In this document: positions 55,473 through 63,910 of the stretch, in pieces
How positions within the stretch are numbered: position 1 is the first letter of the stretch
Layout of the letters: each line of letters starts with the position of its first letter
NCBI GenBank assembly: GCA_002482845.1
Contig: DLGT01000103.1
Coordinates: 1 to 64,000, forward strand
Source of the DNA: Saprospiraceae bacterium UBA7687
Lineage (GTDB): Bacteria; Bacteroidota; Bacteroidia; Chitinophagales; Saprospiraceae
Length of the DNA: 64,000 nt
Direction: 5' to 3'
The notes under the pieces: generated by a model
What the model saw: only the letters and a program-made list of their open reading frames with translations
Told to the model about the DNA's origin: nothing
The model's database searches: none
Translations under genes and position numbers: made by a program

Positions 55473-55532
55473 CATTCTATTTCAGTAAAGCTAGCACAGT
55501 ATTGGATTTATATTTGTGTTTGAAAGGTTGAA
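55473..55532 (+). promoter_or_regulatory. Array promoter element, copy 9 (shortened)
   Basis: CATTCTATTTCAGTAAAGCT; the GCTT before the -7 region is deleted (GGATTTATATTTG). -7 box 55509-55516. A long type 1 leader follows to about 55640, and the ATG is 347 bases away, the longest spacing of the set; CTATGAACTTCATAG at 55800-55814 is a further small hairpin. Confidence 0.72.
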
Positions 55533-55862
55533 AGAACATCGTTATTAAATGTAACACTAACGTTTAAAAACGAATGTCATTAACAAACTTTCGTATTTTG
55601 ATAGATTTAAATATGAATTGTGAATCAATAAGTTGTAAAGCGATTTTAATAAATGGAGTGTTGTATAACATGAAGTTAAATTCCAGAGAAAATAAATAAT
55701 AAATAAAAGATTTGTTAAATTATGATGTTACAAGATTTTTTGGGGTCAACAATAGAAAATAATCAAGTCACAAGTACATGTTTTTATTGCGAGTTATTTC
55801 TATGAACTTCATAGCCTATGCAACGTTTACGTTCAACTGTCGTCTTTTAACGTAAAAAGAAA

Positions 55863-56930
55863 ATGAAACGAAGGTTAAATAAAATTCTTACCACACTTAT
55901 AGGTTGGAATATTATCATTTTTGTAACAATGCTACCCTCATGTTCCAAAAGACATTCGCTAATTTCAGACAAAAACAATTCCATTTCAAACTGGATGAAA
56001 AATGAGCATGTACCAACTGTGGGTATTTGTATAATTGAAAACGCAAAAATTCAGCAAGTCAAAATGTTTGGAAACATTGAATATCATTCTCCCGCACCCC
56101 TAAATACAATTTTTAACATAGCATCTTTGACTAAGCCTTTACTATCGATGACGACTTTAAAATTAGTTAGTAATGGACAATGGCAACTGGATGAACCCCT
56201 ATTTCATTATTGGACTGACCCCGAGGTTATAAACGATTCCTTACATAAAAAATTAACAACCCGCCATGTACTTAGCCACCAGTCTGGTTTACCTAATTGG
56301 AGAGGGCATGAACCTAATGGAAAATTGTCCTTTGCATTTGAGCCAGGTTCGCAATGGAAATACTCGGGTGAAGGTTTTGAATATCTTAGAAAAGCATTGG
56401 AAAGCAAATTCAATACTCCAATTGAAAGAATAGTTGACTCTTTATTGTTTAGACCTTTGGACATGAAAGATACTCGATTTTATTGGGACAAAACTATGGA
56501 TACAACCCTTTATGCTGATAGATATAATACAGATGGAAAACCTTATGAACGAGAAAAATGGTATTCGGCTAATGCCTCAAACTTGGTACTTACAACAATT
56601 GAAGATTATGGGAAATTCGGTGTTGCAATTCTTAAAGAAAAATATTTGTCCAATGAAGTACAAAATGAAATGATTCAAAAACAAACCATGCTTAAAAATG
56701 GGAATGAAGTTGGTTTAGGTTGGTTCTTGATAAAAAATTTACATAATGGAGAAAATGTGATGTATCATTCTGGAAGTAATCGTGGGCAAAACACCAAGAT
56801 TTTTCTATTACCAAAGTCAAAAAAAGGAATAATAATTTTCACTAATGGCGAGAATGGAAATAAAGTGTGTGAGAAAATTATTTCCGAATATTTGGAATCA
56901 GGCAAAGAAATATTAGACAGACTTAAATAA
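55863..56930 (+). CDS. Serine hydrolase, class C beta-lactamase family, lipoprotein
   Basis: The 355-residue protein has a lipoprotein signal (IIIFVTMLPSC) and all three class C/PBP motifs: SLTK (S88 nucleophile, K91), YSG (167-169) and a late HSGSNRG in place of KTG. Members range from peptidases and esterases to true lactamases, and by its loose KTG I expect a hydrolase or esterase with a small substrate. Antibiotic resistance is not implied. Single gene of its unit. Confidence 0.88.
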   Translation: MKRRLNKILTTLIGWNIIIFVTMLPSCSKRHSLISDKNNSISNWMKNEHVPTVGICIIENAKIQQVKMFGNIEYHSPAPLNTIFNIASLTKPLLSMTTLKLVSNGQWQLDEPLFHYWTDPEVINDSLHKKLTTRHVLSHQSGLPNWRGHEPNGKLSFAFEPGSQWKYSGEGFEYLRKALESKFNTPIERIVDSLLFRPLDMKDTRFYWDKTMDTTLYADRYNTDGKPYEREKWYSANASNLVLTTIEDYGKFGVAILKEKYLSNEVQNEMIQKQTMLKNGNEVGLGWFLIKNLHNGENVMYHSGSNRGQNTKIFLLPKSKKGIIIFTNGENGNKVCEKIISEYLESGKEILDRLK

Positions 56931-56970
56931 GCTAAACGCTAATAGCCAAGTCTTGCCCTTTTGCCTTCCT

Positions 56971-57075
56971 GCTAACAACTAAGCGTTCATTTATGACAAA
57001 CATGACAGGCTGTGTTCAGTGGACAACTTGTCCCGCTTTGCGAGATGTGATGAACACTGAACTGAATCTTCTGTA
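56971..57075 (+). repeat. Cassette-end element, copy 6
   Basis: GCTAACAACTAAGCGTTC, CATGACAGGC, GGACAACTTGTCC (57020-57032), and ACTGAACTGAATCTTCTG. Very close to copy 1 at 44.3 kb although the upstream genes are unrelated. Confidence 0.66.
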
Positions 57076-57115
57076 AAGGAGTCAAATGTTTTGGTTTATA
57101 TTTTGATCCTGCTTA

Positions 57116-57184
57116 CATTCTTTTTCAGTAAAGTTACCACCATATTAGATTACCTTTTATATTTGTCTTTGAAAGGTAGTATCA
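57116..57184 (+). promoter_or_regulatory. Array promoter element, copy 10
   Basis: CATTCTTTTTCAGTAAAGTT. The -7 box TATATTTG at 57158-57165 lies within a dyad TACCTTT ... AAAGGTA. Type 2-like leader after it. Confidence 0.78.
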
Positions 57185-57286
57185 CTAGTTTAAACAAACA
57201 TAACTTAAGTAATTAAGATACAAAGTCATTTTTTATAGTTGTGCGTCAAACGAGTAAAAACATCTGTAATATCAAAAAGGAGAAAC

Positions 57287-57640
57287 ATGGACAAACAAAT
57301 TCAGGATTTAATAAAAAAAGCGTATTCAGCTTTTAACGCTCGAGATATAGATTCTGCACTTTCGACATTCCACGAGAAAGTAGAGTGGCCAAAAGCATTT
57401 GAAGGTGGTTATGTAAGTGGACATGATGATGTTCGAAAATATTGGACAAGACAGTGGACGGAAATAAATCCCAATGTGGAACCGATTGGATTTATTGAAC
57501 GACCAAATGGAACGTTTGAGATAACGGTTCTACAAAAAGTAAAAGACATGAATGGCAATGTAATATTTGATGGAATTGTAAAACATATTATCACAATACA
57601 AGACAATTTATTTCGAAGAATGGATATTGAAATTGAATAG
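57287..57640 (+). CDS. SnoaL-like (NTF2-fold) protein
   Basis: From the ATG at 57287 the product is 117 residues with the NTF2/SnoaL pattern: LIKKAYSAFNARDIDSALST, WPKAFEGGYVSGHDDVRKYW, GNVIFDGIVKHIITIQDNLF. SnoaL-like proteins are small pocket proteins (isomerase or hydratase-like), and the substrate cannot be predicted. An in-frame GTG at 57239 would add 16 unlikely residues. Single gene of its unit. Confidence 0.85.
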   Translation: MDKQIQDLIKKAYSAFNARDIDSALSTFHEKVEWPKAFEGGYVSGHDDVRKYWTRQWTEINPNVEPIGFIERPNGTFEITVLQKVKDMNGNVIFDGIVKHIITIQDNLFRRMDIEIE

Positions 57641-57796
57641 ACCCAAAAAGCACTTAAGCACAATCGAGTAATCGGCTCTACACACCTAAGCTAATGTGGA
57701 TGCCTCTCCTTTAAATATTAATAGAATACCAATATTCGTCGGTAGTGATACCTTCAATATCAAGAGATTTTTTTTACTCCCATTCGATGCTACTCA

Positions 57797-57864
57797 CATT
57801 CTTTTTCTGAAAAGCTACCTCGTTAATGGATTTGCTGTTATATTTGTTTCTCTAAAGGCAGTAA
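57797..57864 (+). promoter_or_regulatory. Array promoter element, copy 11
   Basis: CATTCTTTTTCTGAAAAGCT, -7 box TATATTTG at 57839-57846, CTAAAGGCAGTAAC. A textbook type 2 leader follows (GTAAACAAACGTAACTTACT, GGATACAAAGTGAGTTTTGG). No cassette-end element is clear between the SnoaL gene and this copy. Confidence 0.78.
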
Positions 57865-57962
57865 CACAGGCGTAAACAAACGTAACTTACTTGTTTAGTA
57901 AAGGATACAAAGTGAGTTTTGGTTATTATTAAGTACGCAGTAATTTTAATAAACACTTCTCA

Positions 57963-59486
57963 ATGACAAAAAAGACGGCAATTTTAATAGGTTTCATTGG
58001 ACTTAAATTCTTGCTGCAATTTTTATTGCTAGGTAGTGAGTACGACTTGCAACGAGACGAATATTTGCATCTTGACCAAGCAAATCACTTGGCTTGGGGT
58101 TATCTTTCTGTTCCACCCTTTACTTCTTGGACATCTTATATTATTCAATTACTCGGAAATTCAATTTTTTGGATTAAGTTTTTCCCTGCCTTGTATGGTG
58201 CATTGACAATTTTTATAGTTTGGAAGGCTATAGAAGAATTAAATGGTAACCTGTTTGCATTGATTTTAGGGGCAACTTGTGTTTTATTTTCAGCACTATT
58301 GCGACTAAACACATTGTATCAACCCAATTCATTTGATGTATTAAGTTGGACAGTTTTATACTTTATTCTACTAAAATATATCAAAACGGATGAAACAAAA
58401 TGGCTTTATATAGGAGCAACCGTATTTGCCATCGGCTTTTTAAATAAATACAACATTGTTTTTCTATTGATTGGACTGATTCCTTCATTATTACTCACAA
58501 AAGATCGGAAAATATTTTTTAATCGCAATCTATATTTTGCCGTCTTATTAGGTTTAGCTTTAATTTTGCCTAATCTTTTATGGCAATACCATAACAATTT
58601 TCCAGTCTTCCATCACTTAAAAGAATTAGCAGAAACTCAATTAGTAAATGTAAATAGATTGGATTTTTTGAAAAATCAGTTGCTGTTTTTTATAGGCTCA
58701 CTATTGGTAATCTTTTCTTCATTTTATGCCTTGCTTTTCAATAAGTCATTGAAAAAATATAGCATTTTCTTTTTCTCCATTCTATTTACTTTAATAGCTT
58801 TTCTTTACTTCAGAGCAAAAGATTATTATGCTATAGGTATTTATCCAATGTACATTGCATTTGGCTCTGTGTATCTGTCGGAAGTTTTAAAAGACGGTTG
58901 GAAAAAATATTTACAACCTATTGCAATTGTGATTCCTATACTATTTTTTATTCCCATTTATAATGTTGCTTTCCCAAATAAAAGCCCAGAATACATTGCA
59001 CAACATTCAGAAAGCTACAAAAAGTTGGGTATGCTGCGTTGGGAAGATGGAAAAGACCATTTATTGCCGCAAGATTTTGCAGATATGCTTGGTTGGAAAG
59101 AATTAGCCTTAAAAGTTGACAGTATTTATTTGAGTTTACCCAACAAAAATAATACCCTCATACTCTGTGATAATTATGGACAAGCAGGGGCTATTAATTA
59201 TTACACAAAACAAAAATTAAATGCAGTTTCGTTTAATGCAGACTATATTAATTGGTTTGACTTATCAAGAGGATTTGTAAACTTGATTAGGGTAAAAGAA
59301 GCCGATGAAGAAAATGTAGAATTGCAAGAAACATCGCCATTCTTTCAAAATTCAATGCTTGCTGACTCCATAACCAATCAATATGCAAGAGAATATGGTA
59401 CAAGAATATTTGCTTTCAAAGGGGCGAAAATTGATATCAGAGAAAGAATTAGAGATGAAATTGTCGAAAAGAAAAACTATCGCTAG
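57963..59486 (+). CDS. GT39/ArnT-like membrane glycosyltransferase
   Basis: The 507-residue protein has an N-terminal membrane domain of ~11 helices. The first loop has EYDLQRDEYLHLDQANHLAW, in which the acidic residues match the catalytic Asp/Glu of PMT_2/ArnT proteins. A C-terminal soluble part follows. Members move a sugar from a polyprenyl-phosphate donor to lipids or proteins outside the membrane. Both donor and acceptor are unknown. It is the largest single-gene unit in this array apart from the SUKH gene. Confidence 0.85.
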   Translation: MTKKTAILIGFIGLKFLLQFLLLGSEYDLQRDEYLHLDQANHLAWGYLSVPPFTSWTSYIIQLLGNSIFWIKFFPALYGALTIFIVWKAIEELNGNLFALILGATCVLFSALLRLNTLYQPNSFDVLSWTVLYFILLKYIKTDETKWLYIGATVFAIGFLNKYNIVFLLIGLIPSLLLTKDRKIFFNRNLYFAVLLGLALILPNLLWQYHNNFPVFHHLKELAETQLVNVNRLDFLKNQLLFFIGSLLVIFSSFYALLFNKSLKKYSIFFFSILFTLIAFLYFRAKDYYAIGIYPMYIAFGSVYLSEVLKDGWKKYLQPIAIVIPILFFIPIYNVAFPNKSPEYIAQHSESYKKLGMLRWEDGKDHLLPQDFADMLGWKELALKVDSIYLSLPNKNNTLILCDNYGQAGAINYYTKQKLNAVSFNADYINWFDLSRGFVNLIRVKEADEENVELQETSPFFQNSMLADSITNQYAREYGTRIFAFKGAKIDIRERIRDEIVEKKNYR

Positions 59487-59630
59487 TCGAGTAGATGACA
59501 ATATCAACCGAAGTTGATGGGGAGCGTTCCTAAACACTTATCATTTGATACAATACAATGTAGTCGGTATTATTTAGCAATCCTGATTGCAACTAAACTA
59601 AACCAATAATCTTCTACCCTTTCTTTTATG

Positions 59631-59690
59631 CATTCTTCTTCAGAAAAGCTACCGCCGTATTGGTTTACCTTTTATATTTGTCTTTGAGAT
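59631..59690 (+). promoter_or_regulatory. Array promoter element, copy 12
   Basis: CATTCTTCTTCAGAAAAGCT, -7 box TATATTTG at 59673-59680, but TTTGAGATGC replaces GAAAGGT. A type 1-like leader follows (AGCGTTTAGAAAAGAATGTT, TTGCTAGAATTTTATATAAA). Confidence 0.72.
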
Positions 59691-59867
59691 GCAAAATACA
59701 GGAGTTAACAAAGGTAATATAAGCGTTTAGAAAAGAATGTTATTAATAGACTTTCTTATTTTGCTAGAATTTTATATAAATAGTAAATCAATTAGATATT
59801 TAGTAATTTTCAAAAATGGATAGATGTATCACATTAAGTTGTATGAAAGCTTAGTAAAATAACAATC

Positions 59868-60443
59868 ATGACAAAATTAATAATTATTTTATTTACAATC
59901 TTTTTGTGTTCATGTTCACAGACAAAAATGAGCCATTCAAATGCTTCATCAAAGAAGGATATTGGAATTGATAACAACAATGTCCAGATAGCAAATAATC
60001 GTATTGCTGTATTAAATGAACTTAGAAATGAGCTCCTTACCACCTATGGAACAATTGATGGTTGGACAAGACTTGCCATGGGACCTTGTGGCAAATTTGC
60101 ACACGCATTTTATGAAGAATGGAACCATACATTTAAAGACTCGGTTAATATTGTTTTTATGATGAAACCAGATGGTTCAGACTGTAATCATATTATTATT
60201 AGGTTACCTGATAAAAACTTGTTTGACCCAGGTTTAGGAGTCATGAGCGATAGTGCCTTACACCTTGTAATGATAGAAAGCCGATTAGAGGACATGACTA
60301 CTTTTAATTTTGAATTATTAGACAAAAGAGCTTATGGTTTAAATAGAAAGTATCCAAATTGCCCAAACTACTCAGACAGTTTAACAAGGAGCATATTAAG
60401 ACGACATTTTGACAAATTGTCTTTACAAAATAAAGGAATATAA
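59868..60443 (+). CDS. Lipoprotein with Cys-His pattern of a cysteine peptidase-like fold
   Basis: The 191-residue protein has a lipoprotein signal (ILFTIFLCSC). The mature part has MGPCGKFAHAFYEEWN and DCNHIIIRLPDKNLFDPGLG. A Cys near the start of a helix, a later His on a strand and then an Asn/Asp follow the order of papain-like and transglutaminase-like catalytic sites. No named family recognised, and the catalytic idea is inference. It is followed by a small membrane protein gene without a promoter element between. Confidence 0.6.
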   Translation: MTKLIIILFTIFLCSCSQTKMSHSNASSKKDIGIDNNNVQIANNRIAVLNELRNELLTTYGTIDGWTRLAMGPCGKFAHAFYEEWNHTFKDSVNIVFMMKPDGSDCNHIIIRLPDKNLFDPGLGVMSDSALHLVMIESRLEDMTTFNFELLDKRAYGLNRKYPNCPNYSDSLTRSILRRHFDKLSLQNKGI

Positions 60444-60594
60444 TTTGAGATGGCGAATGAAATTGATAGACATAAAGCCATAGACACAACAGTCATTTTG
60501 CAAAAGAAGGGGTTTTGTACTTCTATGGCAGTTAATTGCTAAAAAAAAAGACTATTTCGGGCTTAACATAATAATTGATGAATTGGTGAAAGTA

Positions 60595-60870
60595 ATGAAG
60601 ACAAAATTTAATGTACCTTTATGGAATAAGATTTTAATAATCTGCATTTCTATTTGGATAATCATATTTGTCACAGATATGATTAGAGTTAAAACAGACC
60701 AAGGACCAATCTTTTGCGTACCTGTTGCACGCTACAAGGACGGTGGAAGTATTGATTATGTTGGCGTTTTATATGTAGTGAGGAAACAAGTTGTTGACTT
60801 TGATTTAGCTATGGAAGGTAAAAAAGAAGGATTTAAATATATTATTTTACCATGGTTTATGATTATTTAG
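60595..60870 (+). CDS. Small single-helix membrane protein
   Basis: From the ATG at 60595 the product is 91 residues: one hydrophobic helix (ILIICISIWIIIFVTDMI), then an external part with QGPIFCVPVARYKDGGSIDY and VGVLYVVRKQVV. The 'PIFCxP...YKDGGS..Y.G' pattern recalls small Bacillus and Clostridium proteins of unknown role, which suggests wide sharing by transfer. It lies in the same unit as the preceding lipoprotein. Confidence 0.6.
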   Translation: MKTKFNVPLWNKILIICISIWIIIFVTDMIRVKTDQGPIFCVPVARYKDGGSIDYVGVLYVVRKQVVDFDLAMEGKKEGFKYIILPWFMII

Positions 60871-60931
60871 CTTATTTAAATGCTTGTTTGCATACAAATT
60901 CAGACAAGACTCTTATATCTTTACTTTTATG

Positions 60932-60991
60932 CATTCTATTCAGTAAAGTCACCACCCTAAAGCAATACCTTTTATATTTGGATTTGAAAGG
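60932..60991 (+). promoter_or_regulatory. Array promoter element, copy 13
   Basis: CATTCTATTCAGTAAAGTCA, -7 box TATATTTG at 60973-60980, TTTGAAAGGC. The GTATTGGAT spacer is replaced by CTAAAGCAA. A short type 2-like leader follows (TATTTATTAATGGATTCAAA). Confidence 0.74.
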
Positions 60992-61123
60992 CGAACACAC
61001 AACTAAAATCAAAACGTAGAATGAGTATTTATTAATGGATTCAAAGTGATGCGTTTGTATATAAAGTTAGCTTTCATTTCAGATGACCATCAATCATAAA
61101 TAAATAAAAGTAAAAAATAAAAA

Positions 61124-61486
61124 ATGAATTTTACAAAATTGGTACCCAGTGTATTTTATTCAGACATTTCAGACGGACTTAAATTATTTGTCGACTGTCT
61201 ACAATTTACAATTGCACACAAAGATTTAAATACTTCACAATCATATTGTGTTTTACAAAAAGATGGTTTAAGCATTATGGTTTTTCAAGACGACCAATTA
61301 GCTAAAGAACATTATCCAGAGTTAAGACTGGAGACAAATAATATTGAAGAAGTTTATGCAAAAATTTCGGCAACACATCCTCATTTACTTCACCCAAATC
61401 TTAACAAGGTTACCATAAGACCTTGGGGTGCAAAGGAATTTGCAATTAAAGACCTTCAAGTTGGTATTAGATTTCAACAATGGTAA
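61124..61486 (+). CDS. VOC (glyoxalase/bleomycin-resistance) family protein
   Basis: The 120-residue protein has the VOC layout: PSVFYSDISDGLKLFVDCLQ (beta-alpha start), SYCVLQKDGLSIMVFQDD, and the closing strand pair KEFAIKDLQVGIRFQQW. Members bind small molecules or metals. The usual metal Glu/His residues are not all evident, so a sequestering or binding role is as likely as catalysis. Single gene of its unit. Confidence 0.85.
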   Translation: MNFTKLVPSVFYSDISDGLKLFVDCLQFTIAHKDLNTSQSYCVLQKDGLSIMVFQDDQLAKEHYPELRLETNNIEEVYAKISATHPHLLHPNLNKVTIRPWGAKEFAIKDLQVGIRFQQW

Positions 61487-61580
61487 CAAATTGACGGACT
61501 ATCATAAAATGGAGTTAATATTTTTTACAGACTTACATTCTTTAAACGACAGGTAAGGCTTTCCAACCCTTTCTATTATG

Positions 61581-61642
61581 TTTTCTTTTTCAGAAAAGCT
61601 ACCACCATAATGGATTACCATTTATATTTGTATTTGAAAGGT
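61581..61642 (+). promoter_or_regulatory. Array promoter element, copy 14
   Basis: TTTTCTTTTTCAGAAAAGCT, CCATTTATATTTG; -7 box at 61623-61630; GAAAGGTGAAAC. The ATG is 115 bases after the -7 box. Confidence 0.77.
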
Positions 61643-61745
61643 GAAACTTAGATATTAGCAGACGTGTCATAAGAATTTATTAATGGACACAAATTTAATG
61701 GCACTTATTATTATAGTGATCTAACATTCAAATCATACAAAAAAT

Positions 61746-62180
61746 ATGCTTTTCAAATATCAAAAGTATCTGCTTGTTATCGCGCTTGTGTTATCGTCTA
61801 TTGCGATTTCAATTAGAGGTGGTAACGGGCAAATTAGGTTGGTATTACACAATTACCCAGTCCTTATTTTTCTTATGGTGGTAGTTAGTGCATGCTTAGT
61901 TGCAGTCTATTTTCATATTAATAGCAGGAGAGTATCAAGCCTTTCAAGCCAAATTAGTGAGCGGTTTAAAATTGAGCATGAAGGAATTGATGTGTTACTT
62001 AATGAATTGTCGGAGAGACAATTGGAAGTGTATAATTTAATTATTTCAGGAAAGACGAATAAAGAAATAATGACTCAGCTTTTTATAGAGCAAAGCACAC
62101 TCAAGTCACATATAAACCAGATATATAAAAAACTTAACATTAAAAATAGAAGAGCATTGAAGAGTAATTTAAGACATTGA
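61746..62180 (+). CDS. Membrane-anchored LuxR-type HTH regulator
   Basis: The 144-residue protein has two N-terminal transmembrane helices (LLVIALVLSSIAISI and VLIFLMVVVSACLVAVYF) and a C-terminal LuxR/GerE HTH (LSERQLEVYNLIISGKTNKE, LKSHINQIYKKLNIKNRRAL). It is a small regulator without a receiver domain. A 64-residue membrane protein gene follows after 108 bases; the two may act together. Confidence 0.82.
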   Translation: MLFKYQKYLLVIALVLSSIAISIRGGNGQIRLVLHNYPVLIFLMVVVSACLVAVYFHINSRRVSSLSSQISERFKIEHEGIDVLLNELSERQLEVYNLIISGKTNKEIMTQLFIEQSTLKSHINQIYKKLNIKNRRALKSNLRH

Positions 62181-62288
62181 CAATCAATCTTTGACATTAG
62201 AATCAACCCTTTTTCAACCCCAAATGATTTGTTCAACTTGATACCACTAGCTTAGTTTGCATAAATTTTTACTTAAAATTCGAGTTAC

Positions 62289-62483
62289 ATGAAAAACAAT
62301 TTATTATATGTCGCAATGATTCTAATGATTCTCTGTTTACCGTTCAGAGGTAATGAAAACGAAGTCCATTGGTTATGGGCAGATATGCCATGGATACCAA
62401 GGGTGTTCATACTAAGTTCATTAATTTGTGTTGGACTGTACTTGTTCAAAAAAGAAAGGATCACTAAAAAAAGCTTTGACTAA
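62289..62483 (+). CDS. Very small two-helix membrane protein
   Basis: The 64-residue product has two hydrophobic helices (LLYVAMILMILCLPF and FILSSLICVGLYLFKK) with a Trp-rich loop between. No family recognised. It shares the array unit of the LuxR-type gene, and its stop codon touches the start of the next end element. Confidence 0.55.
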   Translation: MKNNLLYVAMILMILCLPFRGNENEVHWLWADMPWIPRVFILSSLICVGLYLFKKERITKKSFD

Positions 62484-62486
62484 CGA

Positions 62487-62571
62487 CAAAGCAATCGTTC
62501 ATATCATACATAACGGGCAGTTTCTAGGGTACAACTTGTCCAGACAGGCAGAAACCGAGGAACGTCCCAGT
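62487..62571 (+). repeat. Cassette-end element, copy 7 (eroded)
   Basis: ACGACAAAGCAATCGTTC with TACAACTTGTCC further on resembles copies 1 and 6, but the closing GAATCTTC word is missing. The rest of the gap 62484-62831 shows no promoter element. Confidence 0.45.
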
Positions 62572-62831
62572 GATTGTACAATGGATTAGATGTTTTAAGT
62601 GTAGGCTCGTAAAACGACTTAAGCTGGCATGCTTGTTTACCAAAAAACATAGACAAGACTAGTTGACCATTTCTAGTATCTATAAATGATAATAAATAAT
62701 AACTACCGCAAGCATCCTTTGCAACTATAAAAGTTAAATATTTCTAAAAATTACTTTTAAATATCATAGCCAACAAACATTCTCCGTTAGGATAGAAAAA
62801 GATCATAAAAATCACCAAATATTTTTAATTT

Positions 62832-63590
62832 ATGAATACAATTTCAACCGCCTTATTTGGCAACTATCGCAATGGAGAGTATCTCCAGTTTATGAAGAAT
62901 GTCGTTGCCATCTATGGTAACTATGACACAAATGCAATGCTTTTAAAAGCACGATTACAAACACTTACAGACGCTACCAAAGCGCTTGACGATGTCTTTA
63001 TGGCAACCACTGCTCATGAACTGACACCAGAATTGCAAGCGCTAGACATGAGACGAGACAAAGCTTTAATGGGTATCAAATTACACCTAAATAGCTATTC
63101 CTACAGTGAGGAAACAGAAATAGTGAAAGCAGCAAATATGCTCTTGACAAACTATCTATCTCACGGTGATAGGATAGATAAACTGAGCTATCAACAAGCT
63201 ACTGCTGTCATAGATGCATTATTGACAGATTGGAAGGATAATCCAACACTATTAGCTTGCGTCAACACCCTATCGCTTAATAGATGGGTAAGTTTATTGA
63301 CACAATTGAACAAAGACTTTAATGATATGTATATCATGCGAGCAAAAACATCCGTAAAATCTGGACAAGTGGATCAAAAAAGAATAGAAATGAGATCTGC
63401 TTATGACGAAATTACTTTTGATACAATAGCTTATGCAAGGGTTGCCATTGATAAAACGTCCTATAATTCAATTGTAGACGAGCTGAATGGACTGATCTCC
63501 AATTACAATACTTCTGTTACCCTTCGATTGGCAGGTCGTAGTACAGAGAGCAATGGTGTAGATAATAGTACAGAAGTTGTGCAAATATAG
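62832..63590 (+). CDS. DUF6261 family protein
   Basis: The 252-residue helical protein has the DUF6261 pattern: LFGNYRNGEYLQFMKNVVAI at the start, RRDKALMGIKLHLNSYSYS in the middle, and VDELNGLISNYNTSVTLRLA near the end. The family is known from Bacteroidota only, so far as I recall, and its role is unknown. Unlike its neighbours it has no array promoter element upstream, so it may be native rather than part of the cassette set. Confidence 0.8.
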   Translation: MNTISTALFGNYRNGEYLQFMKNVVAIYGNYDTNAMLLKARLQTLTDATKALDDVFMATTAHELTPELQALDMRRDKALMGIKLHLNSYSYSEETEIVKAANMLLTNYLSHGDRIDKLSYQQATAVIDALLTDWKDNPTLLACVNTLSLNRWVSLLTQLNKDFNDMYIMRAKTSVKSGQVDQKRIEMRSAYDEITFDTIAYARVAIDKTSYNSIVDELNGLISNYNTSVTLRLAGRSTESNGVDNSTEVVQI

Positions 63591-63739
63591 ATTGAATAAT
63601 AAAGATATAAGTTTCTGATGTAGATTGAAGCCTTTTGCCGTTATGGTGAAGGGCTTCTTAATTATATGGCGTTACAGAATTTTCTACATGGTTTCTATTC
63701 AAGAAACCCAGGTAAGCATCTTCTACTCTTTCTTTTAAA

Positions 63740-63799
63740 CATTCTTTTTCTTAAAATCTACCACTTAATTGAATTACCTTTTATATTTGTTCTTGAAAA
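63740..63799 (+). promoter_or_regulatory. Array promoter element, copy 15
   Basis: CATTCTTTTTCTTAAAATCT, GAATTACCTTTTATATTTGT; -7 box at 63782-63789. A type 2-like leader follows (GTAAACAAACATGACATAAA). This shows that the array goes on past the window end. Confidence 0.76.
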
Positions 63800-63910
63800 A
63801 CAAAAATATCATAGTAAACAAACATGACATAAACATTTAATTTACATAAAAAGTAAGTGTTACTTATTTTAAATTTGTGTGTGATTTTAGAACAGAAAAA
63901 AAAATAATCT

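Noticed and set aside
55863..56930. Antibiotic resistance gene (beta-lactamase)
   Set aside because: The SxxK and YSG motifs fit the broad serine-hydrolase family, but the third motif is HSG and nothing specific to lactamases is seen.
44297..57075. Canonical integron attC sites
   Set aside because: Only two of the end elements have a partly fitting R' box and none has a good R'' box. No integrase was seen. I keep it as a hypothesis, not as an annotation.
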